This document shows, piece after piece, positions 13,205 through 25,798 of a DNA stretch of 64,000 nucleotides. Numbering within the stretch: position 1 is the first letter of the stretch; every line of letters starts with the position of its first letter. Made by a program: the position numbers and the translations under genes. The DNA lies in the NCBI GenBank assembly GCA_037954325.1, contig JBBMNZ010000001.1, positions 4,605,232 to 4,669,231 on the forward strand. Direction: 5' to 3'. This DNA comes from Fistularia commersonii (lineage: Eukaryota; Chordata; Actinopteri; Syngnathiformes; Fistulariidae). The notes under the pieces were generated by a model. It had not been told where the DNA came from. It made no database searches and was given only the letters and a program-made list of their open reading frames with translations.

Positions 13205-13345
13205 CTCGTGCACAGACAACAAAGAGCACCATTGTCAGGCCCCGGCTGTCAGGTTTGCGTAAGAGCTGTAATTTCCTGGTATCTCTTTCAAATCTCAGCC
13301 TGGTGCAAAGAAGAAAATCCCCAAATAATATTGCAGGTTCAATAA
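13205..13345. promoter_or_regulatory. candidate conserved noncoding element
   Basis: Complex non-repetitive stretch from AACAAAGAGCACCATTGTC to TTGCAGGTTCAATAACTCGC after a TG-rich block. Contains an ACAAAG/CATTGT pair (SOX-like) and AT-rich cores. Conservation untested. Confidence 0.22.
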
Positions 13346-13879
13346 CTCGCTAACATGCTAACGACGAAAAGAAAAAAAAAAGGTAAAAGTAGTTATTACT
13401 ACTTGTTATGACTATGTTATTACACCTTAGTCGAGTGTAATAACACCACACTGTTCCTTTTCAAAACAAGCGCTCAGGTCCGGGTCCGGCAGATAGATGA
13501 CTCCACGTCGAGCCCATTAAAAAGCGCTCCTCGGCAGGTGGACGGGCTCCAAACGCACAATCAGAGGGATTTGAACGGGATTATCACAGATTAGAAACAC
13601 TCGGGGACAAGCGGTGGGAGATGACAGGATATCGGGTGGACGGGGCGGAGGTGGGGTGACGGGGTGAATTAGCGGCGGCGGCGGCTCCTCGCTTCTTAAG
13701 TCAAACCCAGAGAGACGCGTCCAAAGTAAACCTCTGTAAAAGCTTTTCACCCCCCCGAACCTTCCCTTCTTTTAGAAAGAGAGGACAAAGACCAGGGGAG
13801 ATTCATGTAGTCATCACTCATCCTCACGTCCAACAAAAAAAGCACACAAAAAAAAAATTACTGTGTCCTTTACAGGACT

Positions 13880-14751
13880 TGTCAAGTTTCTACTTTATTT
13901 CATTTAATTTTGGACGATTTACAAATATATATGATTTTTTTAATTATTTTATGATTTTTTTTTTATTTTTTTCTTGGTTTTATTTATTTATCTATTTATT
14001 TAATTATGTTGATTCAACTTTTTTTTTAATTCAATGTTATATCTTTTTTCCATTTTTACTTATTTTTTTATCTAAATTTACTTTATTTTGGGTTATTAGA
14101 TCTATTTTCTGTTATGTAATTCTATATACTTTATGATTATCCTTATTTTTATCAATTTCAATATATTTATTTTGTTCTTGTTTTATACAATTCAATCTAT
14201 CTCTTTATATTTTATTGTGTTGGTTCATTTTACTTTTCTCTTTTTTATTCAACTTTATATCTTATTCTTGTAGTCTATTTTATAATGTTTAATTACATTA
14301 ATTTTATGATTAGTCTTATTTTATTCCATGTAATAGATTATTTTCTTGCTCGTATTTATTTTATTTTGTTTGCGCATTTTACTTTACTCTTTTTTTATTC
14401 AATTTCATATTTTTTTCCATTTCACTTTGTTTTTTTAATTTTAATTTTCTTCATTTCGGTTTATTCAATTTACTTTTAGTCTATTTTATAATATTTAGAT
14501 GCATTTATTTTTTTTGATTAATCTATATTATTTAACTTTTAATACACTTGTTTTTTTGTTTTATCCAATTTTATTTATTTTATTACATTTAATTTTTTTG
14601 TCGTTTCGTTTACTCTTTTTTAATCATTTTTTTATAATATATCATTCCAATTTAGTTAATTTTTTTATTTTAATTTACTTTATTTTCATTTTTATTTCAC
14701 TTCACTTTATTTTGCGTCATCATATTCTGTCTCATTATCATCATCATCATC

Positions 14752-14782
<31 letters not shown>

Positions 14783-14795
14783 GTTATTATTTTGA
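13880..14795. repeat. T-rich low-complexity block
   Basis: About 0.9 kb made almost only of T and A on the plus strand, with frequent TTTTATTT and TTTATTTT phrases, ending in (CAT)n and (TTA)n runs at about 14736-14790. Hydrophobic open frames across it are a by-product of composition. Confidence 0.85.
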
Positions 14796-15559
14796 CTTAA
14801 AACCAGGCTGGAGAGAAGTGAAAATGAGTAGATGAGGAGGAGGAAGAGGAAGATAATTTTTTTTTTCTGAGTTCATACAAAGCGCTTAGATGAAGAGGGA
14901 AACAACGGCTCATTGTTGGCAGCGAGGCCCCTGGCGCCGTCCCTGTAAAAGTTGCAGCTCTACAGAATCGGCGGTGAACCCTCTTAAACAACCCGGGGGG
15001 GGGGGGCTCTAGAACCCGGCGGGAACGGGTTCCATCTTCGTCCCGATCTGAATATTCAGGCGGAGCAGGAAAAAAAAAAACCTCTGAGGTTCTCTGCAGG
15101 TTCTCCTCTGCATATTTTAAACCTGATGAGAACATGTGCTCTGTCGCAGGGAGGTGGGGGCGGTTCACCGCTTTCCTCTAAGACAGAAAAAGATAAGAAA
15201 ACAAACGTGACCTTTGACCCCCTCTTCAGTTTCCTCCAGAACCAAACACCTGGAGTGAACTCTGGCCTTTTCCTCACAAACTAGCAAACTTGCTCCTCCC
15301 TGCTCATCTGCCTCGAGGACCTGACCTGCAAATATTCCTTGATCTGGATTGGGATTTATAAGGGGGACCAACTGACCAGGTGCTGTTTTGGTCAATGCCG
15401 ACAACGTTTGCGTTTCCTTTGTCGTCACGTGATGCTACAGGAGTTACCTATCTGCGACGCACCTCTCTTTATACTGCATTTCTGCATATTAAGATGCTTT
15501 TTTTATAGCCATAAACTAATTATTGGGGGGTGGATTGATTCTGAGCACTACTGAAGGCC

Positions 15560-16480
15560 TAGGTGTAAAATGCACAGTCCGCCACCGCTAAAAACTGATG
15601 ACACAAAGAGGCCACAACAGCGACTGGACCAGGTGAGATCTGTGGGCGGACACTGGGACGTTGTGCTGAGCAGCTTGGTACTCAGGCTCTTTCAGAGCTA
15701 CATCATTTGTAGCACAATACCCCAGGAGTGGAAACACCGTGTTCCACTGTGACCCCCATCTCCAAGGAGGGCCCCAAAAAAGGTCCAAAATGACCTGAGA
15801 CCAGCTGATGAAGGTACCGGAGTGGATTGCTAAATGGTACATCAACAAAATTGTTGATCCATTGATGGATCCACTCCAGGTTGCATACAAGATGACATCT
15901 TAGATACTGTCCTCAAGCACCGAGAGTCGCCCAACTCCATCACCAGGCTCCTGTTTGTAGACTTCTCCTCTGCTTTCAACACCATGTATCCACTCATCCT
16001 CGCAGAGGAGCTCACAGCAGACGTTCATTTGGACCGTCATCTCACTTTTTTAGCAAAAGTTCCCAGATCCCAAGATCTTTTCACCACCCAGCTCCCCACT
16101 GACAACTGCAGGTACTCCCAGACAAATTGTCAAATTTGTAGTCAAAGTTGTCGAAGGCACAGCCCTGCTGTCTGCCCTCAGCCCCTTACTCCTTCAACCT
16201 TCTTCATTGCAGGCATCCATTCCCTCAACTATTCCCGTCTCAAACTTAAAATGAACACAACGAAGAAGACAATAGAGACGTTTTCCAGATACAGTTTGCT
16301 GAAGCAGTCACCTAAGACCATCCATGGGGAGCCATTAGAGGTTCTGGTGGACTATAAGCACCTGGGTACTCTCTTTGGCTACGTCTTGAGGTGTTCGAGA
16401 CAATGCCTTCTCAGGAGGCCTTGGTCCTTTGGGGTCAGGAGGGTTGTTGGTTTCATTCCATCAACTGAACTTGACTGATC
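15560..16480 (+). pseudogene. degenerate L2/CR1-like LINE reverse-transcriptase fragment
   Basis: Translations in shifting frames give pieces of LINE reverse transcriptase: IPQEWKHRVPL near 15718, DPLQVAYK near 15865, RLLFVDFSSAFNTMYPLIL near 15945-16000 (with the start of the RT palm), and LEVLVDYKHLGTLFG near 16338. Several stops and frameshifts make it inactive. The 5' end is missing. Confidence 0.75.
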
Positions 16481-16984
16481 AGCGTTGCAAAAGTGTGCTC
16501 CAAAGTCTTTGGGCGACCAGTTTGAGCTCTTTTTACCTCATGTGACCACCAGTCTGCGGCTCACAACAACTCCCAGGGTTCTGCCGGACATTCTGCAGCC
16601 GGCGTTCCAGCAGTAGCCATCTGGATAGTGTACCTTCCAACCTGTAGAGCACAGGGGAGGTGAACCACCTTTGCCCCCATAGTTGTCCAAGCTCCTGTAC
16701 CCTGACGCCTTCATGACACCACAAGAAACGGTTGCCTAAGTCAACACTTTGCAGCATCTTATCTGAGACCACTTTGCAGAAACTCTACACTTTGTCCAAG
16801 AAGGTTTAGATTGTGAGGAAGATGGTGATGATGATAATACCCTTTTTCCTTTTCTACTGTACGACTCTACGTGCCCTACAATTGCCCCTCTGGACAGCTC
16901 GCGCCACTGCTGGCCATGCAGCCTCACAGTAAAACCTGCTTCTGGGATCGTGTAGTAATTACTGCAGTAAAACTTACTGACACA

Positions 16985-18035
16985 CAAACACGCACACACA
17001 CACACACACTTCTCAGCGGGAGGGCAGTGAAGGCCTTTCATCATTCTACTTGTTCACAGCTTCAGAACGCTGGCATGTCGGACGGAAAGAACTCGTCAAC
17101 TCAGTCGTCAGGATCCCCGGCCTTGACGACTTCGTGGGTGGGGGTTTGGGTTACAAGCGGGGCGGCGATGGGATGGAAGGCGGAACCTGACGTAACTCCT
17201 AAAAGCAACGAAAAGGTGTCCGGTTCTCTCACAGCCCGCCTCGCCCTTCTGGACAAGCCGTCCCGGACAAAGTTCCCCGCGGCAAGGTTTTCCCAAGCAA
17301 GGTCAAGACACTGAAGGTCGCGGCGTCGGGAGGCGGCGCGTTTTTTAGCCCATTAGCGAAGGGAAGGGAATAATTATGAAAATGAGATAAGGGGAGAATC
17401 AAAATGACCTGATTGGGAAACAAAGTGTGTGCGGGAGCCGGGCGGAGGGGAGGCGGCAGTTGGGGGCTGGAGGGGTTTCTTCAGTGCAGAACTTGGTTTG
17501 ATTGATGCGGTGCAGATTAGCCCAGGGCTTCACTGCTGGCAGCGCAGGGTTCACGCTGTAATGATCGCTTTATAATTAAGATTAAAGACCACAGAGCGCC
17601 GGCGAGACACCGGAGCAGCGTCGGGGGCCGCCGCGATGACACTGGGAATAATTGAAGAGAAGTGGCTACAACCCAACCCCGCCCCGTAAACCCCCCCCAC
17701 CCAACCCAAGAGGAGGAGACTCACCGGCTGCAAACGGGACCGAGGGGACGCCGCCATCTTCCCTTCCCCCCCTTGTCGTCAGCTGACGTCGGCGCTAACG
17801 ACGGCGACTCCCTGGCCCGGATGAGAATTTGTCGTCATCGCCGAGTCCGAGGAAACGCCGTTCGGTTCCCGCGGCGATGCTTCGTGGCGGGTTCGGATGG
17901 GCCGCCTTGGACGCTGGAGGAAACCGGCCACGGTTGTTCTGCTGCTCACTCTTTCCACACCGCTGTCTGTCATGATTCCTCTTCAAAGTGGCCATCACTT
18001 TTCACCTCCACTGACACCCCGGATCTGACGGGGGA

Positions 18036-18077
<42 letters not shown>

Positions 18078-19106
18078 GGTGGGAGTCAAGTCGCCTGGAT
18101 GACTAATAATCATATCAAAGCTGGCGTGTCACGCAGCAGATTTAAATAAGAGGGTTTGCGGGAGCATTAGCATGCGCCTGTGCGCCGGGGCTAAGAGGCT
18201 AATGTCATAAAGTGCGGCGCTGACATGATTTAATGTAATCTGTCATGTCATATGCTAATCTTCGGTAGCACACGGCGCGTTAGCGTTAGCAGGAGGAGGG
18301 GGATGGGGGGGCAGAGTCATGGATGGACGGCGAGAAACGGTCAAGGAAACACCGGATTACATCATAATCCAGTGTTTCTATGTAAACAAGCGGTGGGACC
18401 GGACTGAGCCGCCGCCGCCGCCACGCCTGATTGGTTGGGCGAGAAAAAAAGCGCTACGTCAAAAAAAAAGAGGCAGATTTACTTCAAAGCTACTCAGAGT
18501 GGTAGAGGTTACCCTCCCAATCCCCCCCCCCCCCTACAAGGCAGCGTTCAGGCTGTGCTTGCTAATCTCCAGAGATTTAACACTGCAGTCAAAAGGGAAG
18601 TGAGGTGAAAAAAAAAAAACGGGCTCGTGAGGCCACACCCCCCCGACGCACTGACGACCTGTCAATCATCCGGCGGAGGAGAAATTTGGCGGGGAAAAGA
18701 TGATCACAGAATGTGTGTGTGAATACAATTAGCGTCCGCCGTGCTTGGCTTTTTCTGCCGCTAACTAGCCTCTTAGCCCGGCGAGCGCTAGCGTCATCTT
18801 CTGAAGCTCGATGTTTATGCTAAGTGGCTTACAGCTAGCTGTCGGATCCTGCGGGCGGTGCGGATGGGTGTCTTCCGTGTTACGAAGCGGAGGCTATCGA
18901 CCAATCAGGATCTGACGTGACACCTGAACGCCCCGTCGCCCCCCCGACCCTTCGCTAAAGGTGCGCGGGGGGCTCTTTGCATATGGAGGGTAATTTTCCT
19001 CGCCCTTATCACCGTCCCACAGCGTGCACAAATACCAAAGACTTTAAAATAAACCATCAGGAGGAAGTGTCAGGTGGGGAGCCATGATTGGATGCGGTGG
19101 CGAATA

Positions 19107-19143
<37 letters not shown>

Positions 19144-19271
19144 CGCGTAGGTGTTGTAGGCAACCAAAGTCCTAGCATCCGATGGTTGTTCCCAGAGACG
19201 TTGTGCACGGTTACCCCCAGATCACACGCTCCATCACATTGCATGTGACAGGTCACTCGGGGCAGACCCCC

Positions 19272-19308
<37 letters not shown>

Positions 19309-19720
19309 CACCCCCCCACGCCCCACCCAAATATGATTTTAGATGACTGAAGGCTCTGTGACTCAGGCTGAGTGCTCTCAGACCGTCAGGGAATCTAATT
19401 GCTTCACTTACAGACAGAAAGCGGGTTTTTCTGACCCGAATGATATCAGATAGAAATGACAAGGGTGGGGGAGGTGGGGGGGTGGGGGGGGGGGGGGGGT
19501 GGACCCTCGCCCCCCCCCCCCCCCCCCCCCCGGCGCCTAATGTCGTTGGTAAATGCAATCTTCTGATGGCATTTCCTTGAGTCTCGTCTCACCAGCGCAC
19601 GAGATTGATCAAAATCTAAACGAGCCGTTTTCAGAAGCGGCCTGTCTTCGTGGAGCCGAGCCACGCCGAGGTTGACCTTCTGAGACCGGAGGCCATCCCG
19701 GGGCCTGCGGAGGGGCGGGA
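16985..19720. other. noncoding interval, no gene seen
   Basis: It holds a (CA)n at 16981-17008, C-runs near 17690 and 18520, a (GGC)n at 18039-18077, CA tracts at about 19110-19140 and 19272-19307, and a G/C homopolymer cluster at 19470-19531. The 18105-18270 part (GACTAATAATCATATC to GTCATATGCTAATC) is complex and TAAT-rich and may be regulatory. Confidence 0.6.
18039..18077. repeat. (GGC)n trinucleotide repeat
   Basis: About 13 GGC units. Shorter GGC or GCC runs occur near 35262, 42503, 45488, 50691 and 51194, none in a supported coding frame. Confidence 0.9.
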
Positions 19721-20340
19721 CGCCATGCCGCCGTACTCCAGACCACGCCGTGGAATGTCATGCGGTATGTTTGGATCGTCATGAAACATCACCCGATGCT
19801 ATTGGTACGCCATGATGCTCCTCCTCCGCTTCTTTTCCTTCGGGCTGCTCTCCTCAGGGTTCACCACGGCAGATCAGCCTCCTCCGTCTGACCCTATTCT
19901 CTGTATCCTTCTCTCACACCGGCTAGTTTCGTGACTGAAACACTTCAGTCTGGCCTCTCAGGCCTTATTTCCCAAAGATCTAACATGTGCTGTCCCTCCC
20001 TGATCCTACCCATCCTTGTTACTCCCAAAGGCAACCTCAACATCTTCTTCTCTGCTATCTCCAGCTCTGCTTCCAGTCTTTTCTTCAATCCCACTGTCTC
20101 CAAACCATACAGCGTCACTGGTCTCACCACCGTCTTTTACTACACATCGACACACCAAGCTATGCTATCGGTACACCACGTCATGGAATGCCATGGCAGC
20201 TATTGGTACGCCATAGCATACAACGCCACCCTGCACCAGTGGTGCGCCAAGACAAGCTATTGGTACGCTAACGGTACATTATGACACACAACTCCATGCT
20301 ATCGGCACGCCAATGCTAATTGTACGGCATGAAAAGCACC
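19720..20340. repeat. degenerate repeat with a GCTATTGGTACGCCA core, split by an RTE fragment
   Basis: The core GCTATYGGTACGCCA recurs at about 19795, 20164, 20199, 20255 and 20298 with varying spacers rich in GCCATG. A LINE fragment (19940-20135) sits between the left and right parts. Confidence 0.6.
19940..20135 (-). pseudogene. RTE-like LINE fragment (C-terminal RT region)
   Basis: The minus strand reads LYGLETVGLKKRLEAELEIA then EKKMLRLPLGVTRMGRIRE, the familiar C-terminal segment of RTE-type reverse transcriptases in fish. Both ends are truncated. Confidence 0.8.
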
Positions 20341-21039
20341 GCGGCGCATTGTGGCGCAGGAGGCGGTCCCACAGTACCCGACGGTATGCTTCCCCACGGC
20401 ACTTCGGAAAAGGGAGAACCCAGGCAGGAGAGGTTCAGCTATTTTCAAACAGCATCCCGGTATCTCCGACATCCATCTCTGGCATCGGGATGCTCCGGCC
20501 GATCAGGTCTCAGCTTCGTCGCGTCCAGAACGTAAGAGGAACTGAACGAGGGGACGTCGCTGAAGTGAAAGCAAAACTCCCGGTCCAGTTAGTCGTATCG
20601 GAACCGAGATAGCGGAGGAGTTTGGGTGGTGGGGGGGTCATCCAAGAGAAAAAAGAAACGCGTGTGAAACATAAAAAGGTTCTTGTCCAAACACAGGGAT
20701 GGAAAATACAAGTGGAGAACATTGTTCTGCTGTATTTGGGTCAAGGGCGCCCCCGCCGCCCCCCCTCCTTGCCCCCTCACGGCGATGCTAAAAGCAGAAG
20801 ATCTGGTCCCTTCCAGCAAACCACTCAACACTTCTATTAAACCATCCTCCCGCTGGCCCGACGCCAGGCCGGCGAGCTCAGTGAACGCCCTCATTCCATT
20901 TGGACCCGGTTCATCTCATCACTTCACACCTGCCACTCAGGAGAACCTTCGAAAAGGCGGAACAAGCCGATTGTCCTGAAGTACGCACTTGTACCGCACG
21001 TCCGAGAATCACAGCTGCAGTCCGGAGAACCAGATCCAC

Positions 21040-21345
21040 CCCGGTTCCTCCGAGAGGTTCTTCTGCTCGTGGAGTCTCCGTGTTCTTACCGTGATCTCTA
21101 CATGTTCTTACCATGTTCTCCGTCCCGGATTCTCTTGTGCTTTGCAGTCGCCATGCTTTCCTTCCATCGTCCTCCTACTTGAGGTCTCTCCGCGTTCTTC
21201 TACCTGGGTTCCCAAACAGTCGGCAGGTTCACTGAGGACCCAAGATAGGTGTGAATGAGAGGCTGAACGGTTGGATGATTGACAGCTGATCCATCCAGGT
21301 TAAGCCCCGCCTCTCAACTGTGATTGGCTGAGACTCCAAACCCGA
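21040..21345 (+). repeat. tRNA-headed fish dispersed repeat, 3' part
   Basis: Runs of GTTCTY..TGTTCTTACC, then GGTGTGAATGAGAGGCTG, GATTGACAGCTGATCC, GGTTAAGCCCCGCCTCTC and GTGATTGGCTGAGACTCC. This is the best preserved plus-strand copy of the family in the window. Confidence 0.65.
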
Positions 21346-22312
21346 GGAATGGACGCGAGTGGAAGTTTCTGTCCCATACGACATCGACCAATATCGGACG
21401 ACACGCTAAGACGACTTCACGATAAACCGGGCGGCCCTTCGCAGACGCCCCGTGTTGCCCAGGTCTAGAACCTTCCCCCCCCCCCCGCACCTCCTCGCCC
21501 GCCGCCCGTGCGGGTTCCGCGGCGGGTTCCCCGTATTTTGCTGTTTGCGCGCCGATGTTTGCAGACGTCCCTGGAGATGGAGATAAGCCGGCGTCTGATG
21601 GCAGACTGTCCTCCAGGCTTTGAAACAAGATCTATTTAGATTGCCGGGGCTCGGTAGAAAGGAATACAGCCCATAATATCTACAACGGCTTTGTAGATAA
21701 GGATCAGATGAAGAGGTCTTCGGAAATAGCTCGAACCCGAATGCTGATGAGGATCCAATTATAGGGTGAGGATGAAAAAAGAAAAAAAAAAAAAGTCGTA
21801 TTTAGACGCCACGCTTGTTTCCGCTTCCCCTTTTATCCAGATATCGGTTTCTACGCTGATAATGAAGGTGTTATTAGTTGCAAAGTACAGAACAGGTATT
21901 TAGTAGTACTTCTGTGCGCGTTCACGCTTGGAATACTATAAAATGTCGACGAGGAAGTTACAAGTACGCGGGGTCGGGGTTATCGGAGGAGACGAGTACC
22001 GCAGTTGGAAAAAAGTACTGATAGTAGAGTCGTTTGAATTGTTTCGGCGGGACGTCGCTGAAATAAAGGTTGCATTTTAAAATAAATTTACGACCTTAAT
22101 CTTAATCCGGGACAGAGATACAGACCGGCTCCTGTTCGTCCTCATCGTCCTCCTCATCTCCACGGCGACAGCGATGGACCCGGTTGCACCTTTTAAACAT
22201 AAATAACCAACATTGTTTACTGTTTTATAAATATTGTTTTTTTGTTAAACGAAATGGTGCCGACCGGGTGGAAACTCACTTCCTGTCGACGATGGCGAGG
22301 AGGCGGGAGGTC

Positions 22313-22453
22313 GAACCCACCCGGGTCGCTTGGTTCAGGACACAAAAATCCAGTAATAACTGTGTAATTACAGTGTAATTGACCAGTTATTACAGCTTTC
22401 TGATTTTCTGATTCCTTTTTTTTATTTCATTGAACCCGGACTATAATCCCTGC
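22313..22453 (+). repeat. 140-bp repeat with nested palindromes, copy 1
   Basis: Begins GAACCCACCCGGGTCGCTTG and ends ACTATAATCCCTGCC. A second copy at 23735-23867 is nearly identical. Contains GTAATAACTG and CAGTTATTAC as outer arms and TGTAATTACA as a perfect inner palindrome. Confidence 0.85.
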
Positions 22454-22974
22454 CTGTTCCAGATGAGATAGAAACCGAATCTCCAAATATCCGCGCAACT
22501 GTTACCGCAAATGTCCAACCTGAAAAGACCTGAACGCCGGATCTTTCCGGGACGAACCGCCGCGTTTGTTTGCCGGGCCGTAATGAATTCCTCAGATTCC
22601 CCGAAAACCGAGCGCCACGCTGTGACAGCGCCGCTCGCTCGGGAAATCTGATAAACTATTAGCGGACGATAAAAAAAAAAAAAAAAAAAAAAAAAGAAAA
22701 AAAAGAACCGTCACCTCCATCTTGCGGGAATCAGGAACTTGTTTGCCTCGGCACGACCTCCGGGAGACGCCGTCTCCTTCCGCGAAGCAATTTAGCCCCG
22801 CCCGGCTTTGGCGGCCATTACGAATGAGATCAAATCCCCCTCATTAACCCGCCATGTTGGCCAGGGGGGAGCGAGAGGGGCGGCGTCGCTTTCCGACGGG
22901 TTTTCGTCCCCGCCCTCCGCGGAGGGGAAGATGGATGACAAACCGAAGGAGGCGCGGCGCCCCGACACCCAAAA

Positions 22975-23180
22975 TTTTCTAATGCATTCATGCTCATGGA
23001 AACCATCTCGCCGGCCGCCGCCTCCTTTTAATGCCGCGGGCCGAGCCGCCGCCGCGTGAAAACAATATCGCGGCGGGAGCTAATTAGCCAAATGGGCCCA
23101 TACCCATGTGCACGCATGATTTCCGCCGCCGTCCGGGCGTCCAGCCGCGGCGCCCACGTGTTTATTACCGTAATGCATGA
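22975..23180. promoter_or_regulatory. candidate conserved noncoding element
   Basis: Complex sequence with TTTTCTAATGCATTCATG, GGAGCTAATTAGCCAAATG and GTAATGCATGAGC, mixed with CpG-rich stretches; no repeat structure or open frame. Conservation untested. Confidence 0.3.
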
Positions 23181-23734
23181 GCGGCGGAAGGTGTGTTTGC
23201 AAAAGGGGGGGGTGGGGGGGGGGGGAGTCTGACCTCGCCTCCCGCGGGTCAAACGGCCGCCATCGGAAGGGGGGGGGTCGGGTTTCTCGTCGCGGGATAC
23301 GAAGCAACTTCAAGACAAAAAATCGTATTTTATTTATCCTCTCTCCGCAGGATAACAATAATAATAATGATAATAACAACAACCCGCTTTCCGTGGAAAA
23401 AGCAGGCGGCGGCGGCAGGAAGTGAGATTTGCGGCGGCTGGATATCAGAGGCTGCATCGGAGGTAAGTGATTCTATTTAGATAGATGATAAACACGCGGT
23501 CGAGGGGAACCTGCACCCAGAAACCCCCGCTAACCGGGAGGAGGAGGAGGAAGACGATCGCTCTTTGTGATATTTCCTGTGATTTGCTTCCCCCGCGTCC
23601 GGCTGTGTATTAACTCCTTCCACCGTCATCGCAAACACCATATTTTACCCGAGCGGGTGGATTAGGTGGTTCTCATCCCCTTTGCTCTGGGGTTCATCAG
23701 GCTTTTCGGGATGTCCGCCCTGACCGATCGGGGG

Positions 23735-23867
23735 GAACCCACCCGGGTCGCTTGGTTCAGGGCATAAAAATCTAGTAATAACTGTGTAATTACAGTGTAA
23801 TTGACCAGTTATTACAGCTTTCTGATTCCTTTTTTTATTTAATTGAACCCAGACTATAATCCCTGCC
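23735..23867 (+). repeat. 140-bp repeat with nested palindromes, copy 2
   Basis: Same unit as 22313-22453, in direct orientation 1.42 kb away. Differences are a few substitutions and loss of one TTTCTGA-like segment. Confidence 0.85.
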
Positions 23868-24800
23868 GGAATCTGGTTCCGGTTTACAGAAAACAAAAAC
23901 TCAGACGGTCCCCTCCCCCCCTAAATCCGTCCATATTGACCGGGAATCACTGGGAACCCTTTGCGACTCATGCATAATGGATGAACGTGCGTCCGGCAGC
24001 CGCGGCCGTGGATCAGGATATCGCCGCTCCCCCTAATGAGGATTCCACGTCGACGCCATCAGGCTGTTGTCGTCTTTTTCTGCCGCTAAAGGCTGCGTTC
24101 CACCTAATGGAACAATATCTCCCGAAGACTCCTCGCCCCCCCCTCCACTCGCCCCTAACGATAATATCTACGCCGTTTAACGTCTCCTGAAAGCAACCGG
24201 CTTTCCCCCGACCTGGGTGTTTTATTTTGAAAAATCAACAGGAAGTTGACCTATTTGTGTCCCGTTTCCTGCTTGTGCGTCATTTTAAAGTTTTTCCAGA
24301 TTTGTGTTTGGGCTCCGGCGAATCGGGATACTTCCTCTCCCCCGACTACCTTTGTCCCAAATCATGCAAGCAGGAGCTTATTAGGCCAACGCAGTCCCAT
24401 TTGGTGGGGGGGGGATCATTACCATGTGGTTGCCAAGGCAACCAGCAGATGCCCCCCCCCCCCCACCGCAACCCCAACCGCCTCAAAGTCACCTCCAGGT
24501 CACATGTGCTTCAATTAGGTGAGGTGAAAAAGGATATATAACATTAAAACATTTTTAAAAATGAATTAATACCTTGAAAAAAAATCTAAATATATTTTTC
24601 TATTCATTTTTAACATTATCCGCCTTTCAAGGAAGCCGAATCAATAATAAAAATCAATTATCATATAATAACATTATGTCTGTGCCTCTATGTTGTTTTT
24701 TTTTTAAATGTATGTTGTATGCATTATGAAATAATTTAATTAGCAAATATAGATTTTTTTTTTTTACAATAATTCATGTTTTCATCAGTTTCATTTCAGA

Positions 24801-24865
24801 AACTCTTGAGATTAATAATGGGGGGAGGGACTCTCAGCCTCCCCCCATCATTAATCTCAAGAGTT
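24801..24865. other. 65-nt near-perfect hairpin
   Basis: Arms 24801-24828 and 24838-24865 pair over 28 bp with one A/C mismatch (24817 with 24849), leaving a 9-nt loop. The left arm begins AACTCTTGAGATTAATAATG. It could be a young inverted duplication, the tips of a small transposon, or a precursor-like RNA hairpin. Confidence 0.9.
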
Positions 24866-25798
24866 GCTATGGCAACGAATGGAGTCCCAGCTAGCATGTC
24901 ATTGACCGACTACGTTTTTTGGCAAAAGCTCCCCGGCTCCCCCCCCCCAAAAAAAAACGCAACCCCCCCTCCCCATCAATTACCCTCACTTATTTAGCCA
25001 TGCGTAGCTTCATCCGCCGAGGAAGTCGGCGTTCGGTCGTTGCGCGGCGGCCAAACGAGGCGTCTAACCCGAAGTGGCGTTTACAAATGACTCGTTCATT
25101 TTGGCGGGTTTTGAGGGATGTCGGGGATGAATCGCCCCGACAAGCTCAGCAGGGAGGGGGGGGGTCATTCCACCTGGACGTCTCAGGTATTCGGACGCAG
25201 GAGCCGCCCACTACGGAACCCCCCCCACCCAAACCGCCATCCACTTCTGGGCCAATTAACCGCCGCCCACATGATGAATAGTTACAATCAGCCGTGCTCG
25301 GCGGGAGGATGGAAGGGTGTTGGCGTACAAGGTGGCCGGACGTGTCACCTTGGATCGGCGCCTTCTGCACCGGCGAGCGGCGAGGAAAACAAGCCTCCAC
25401 CCCTCCCAAAATTAAAAAAAAAAAGTCCCCCACCCACCAGCAGGAGCATGCCGCGAGCAAACATTAGCGGACGGTGGGGGGGTGGGGGGGTAGCAGGGTT
25501 GGGAACGGGTGAAATTAGAATTGAACAGCGCGGTAATGGACGCCGTCGTCTCGGTAACCTCCATTTAGCTGGCGGAGCCGCCAAATCAAGGCGGGATCCC
25601 TCAGGTCAGCGCAGGCGGAGGACGCCGGGTAATGATGCCTGCACTCGCAGAGCGGAGCGGGGGAGCGGGAGGAGGACTTCCACTTATCGGCGCCGCTTTC
25701 CGGTGACGTTTTGACGAAAACCCGTCCGGCGTCCATGGGGAGGGGGAGCGCACGCTACACTTCTAGGTTGCGGGTTTGTTTTCCAGTTTCCCCCGCCT

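Noticed and set aside
14285..14795. Several hydrophobic frames rich in Phe, Leu and Ile
   Set aside because: They come from a T-rich low-complexity block; not membrane proteins.
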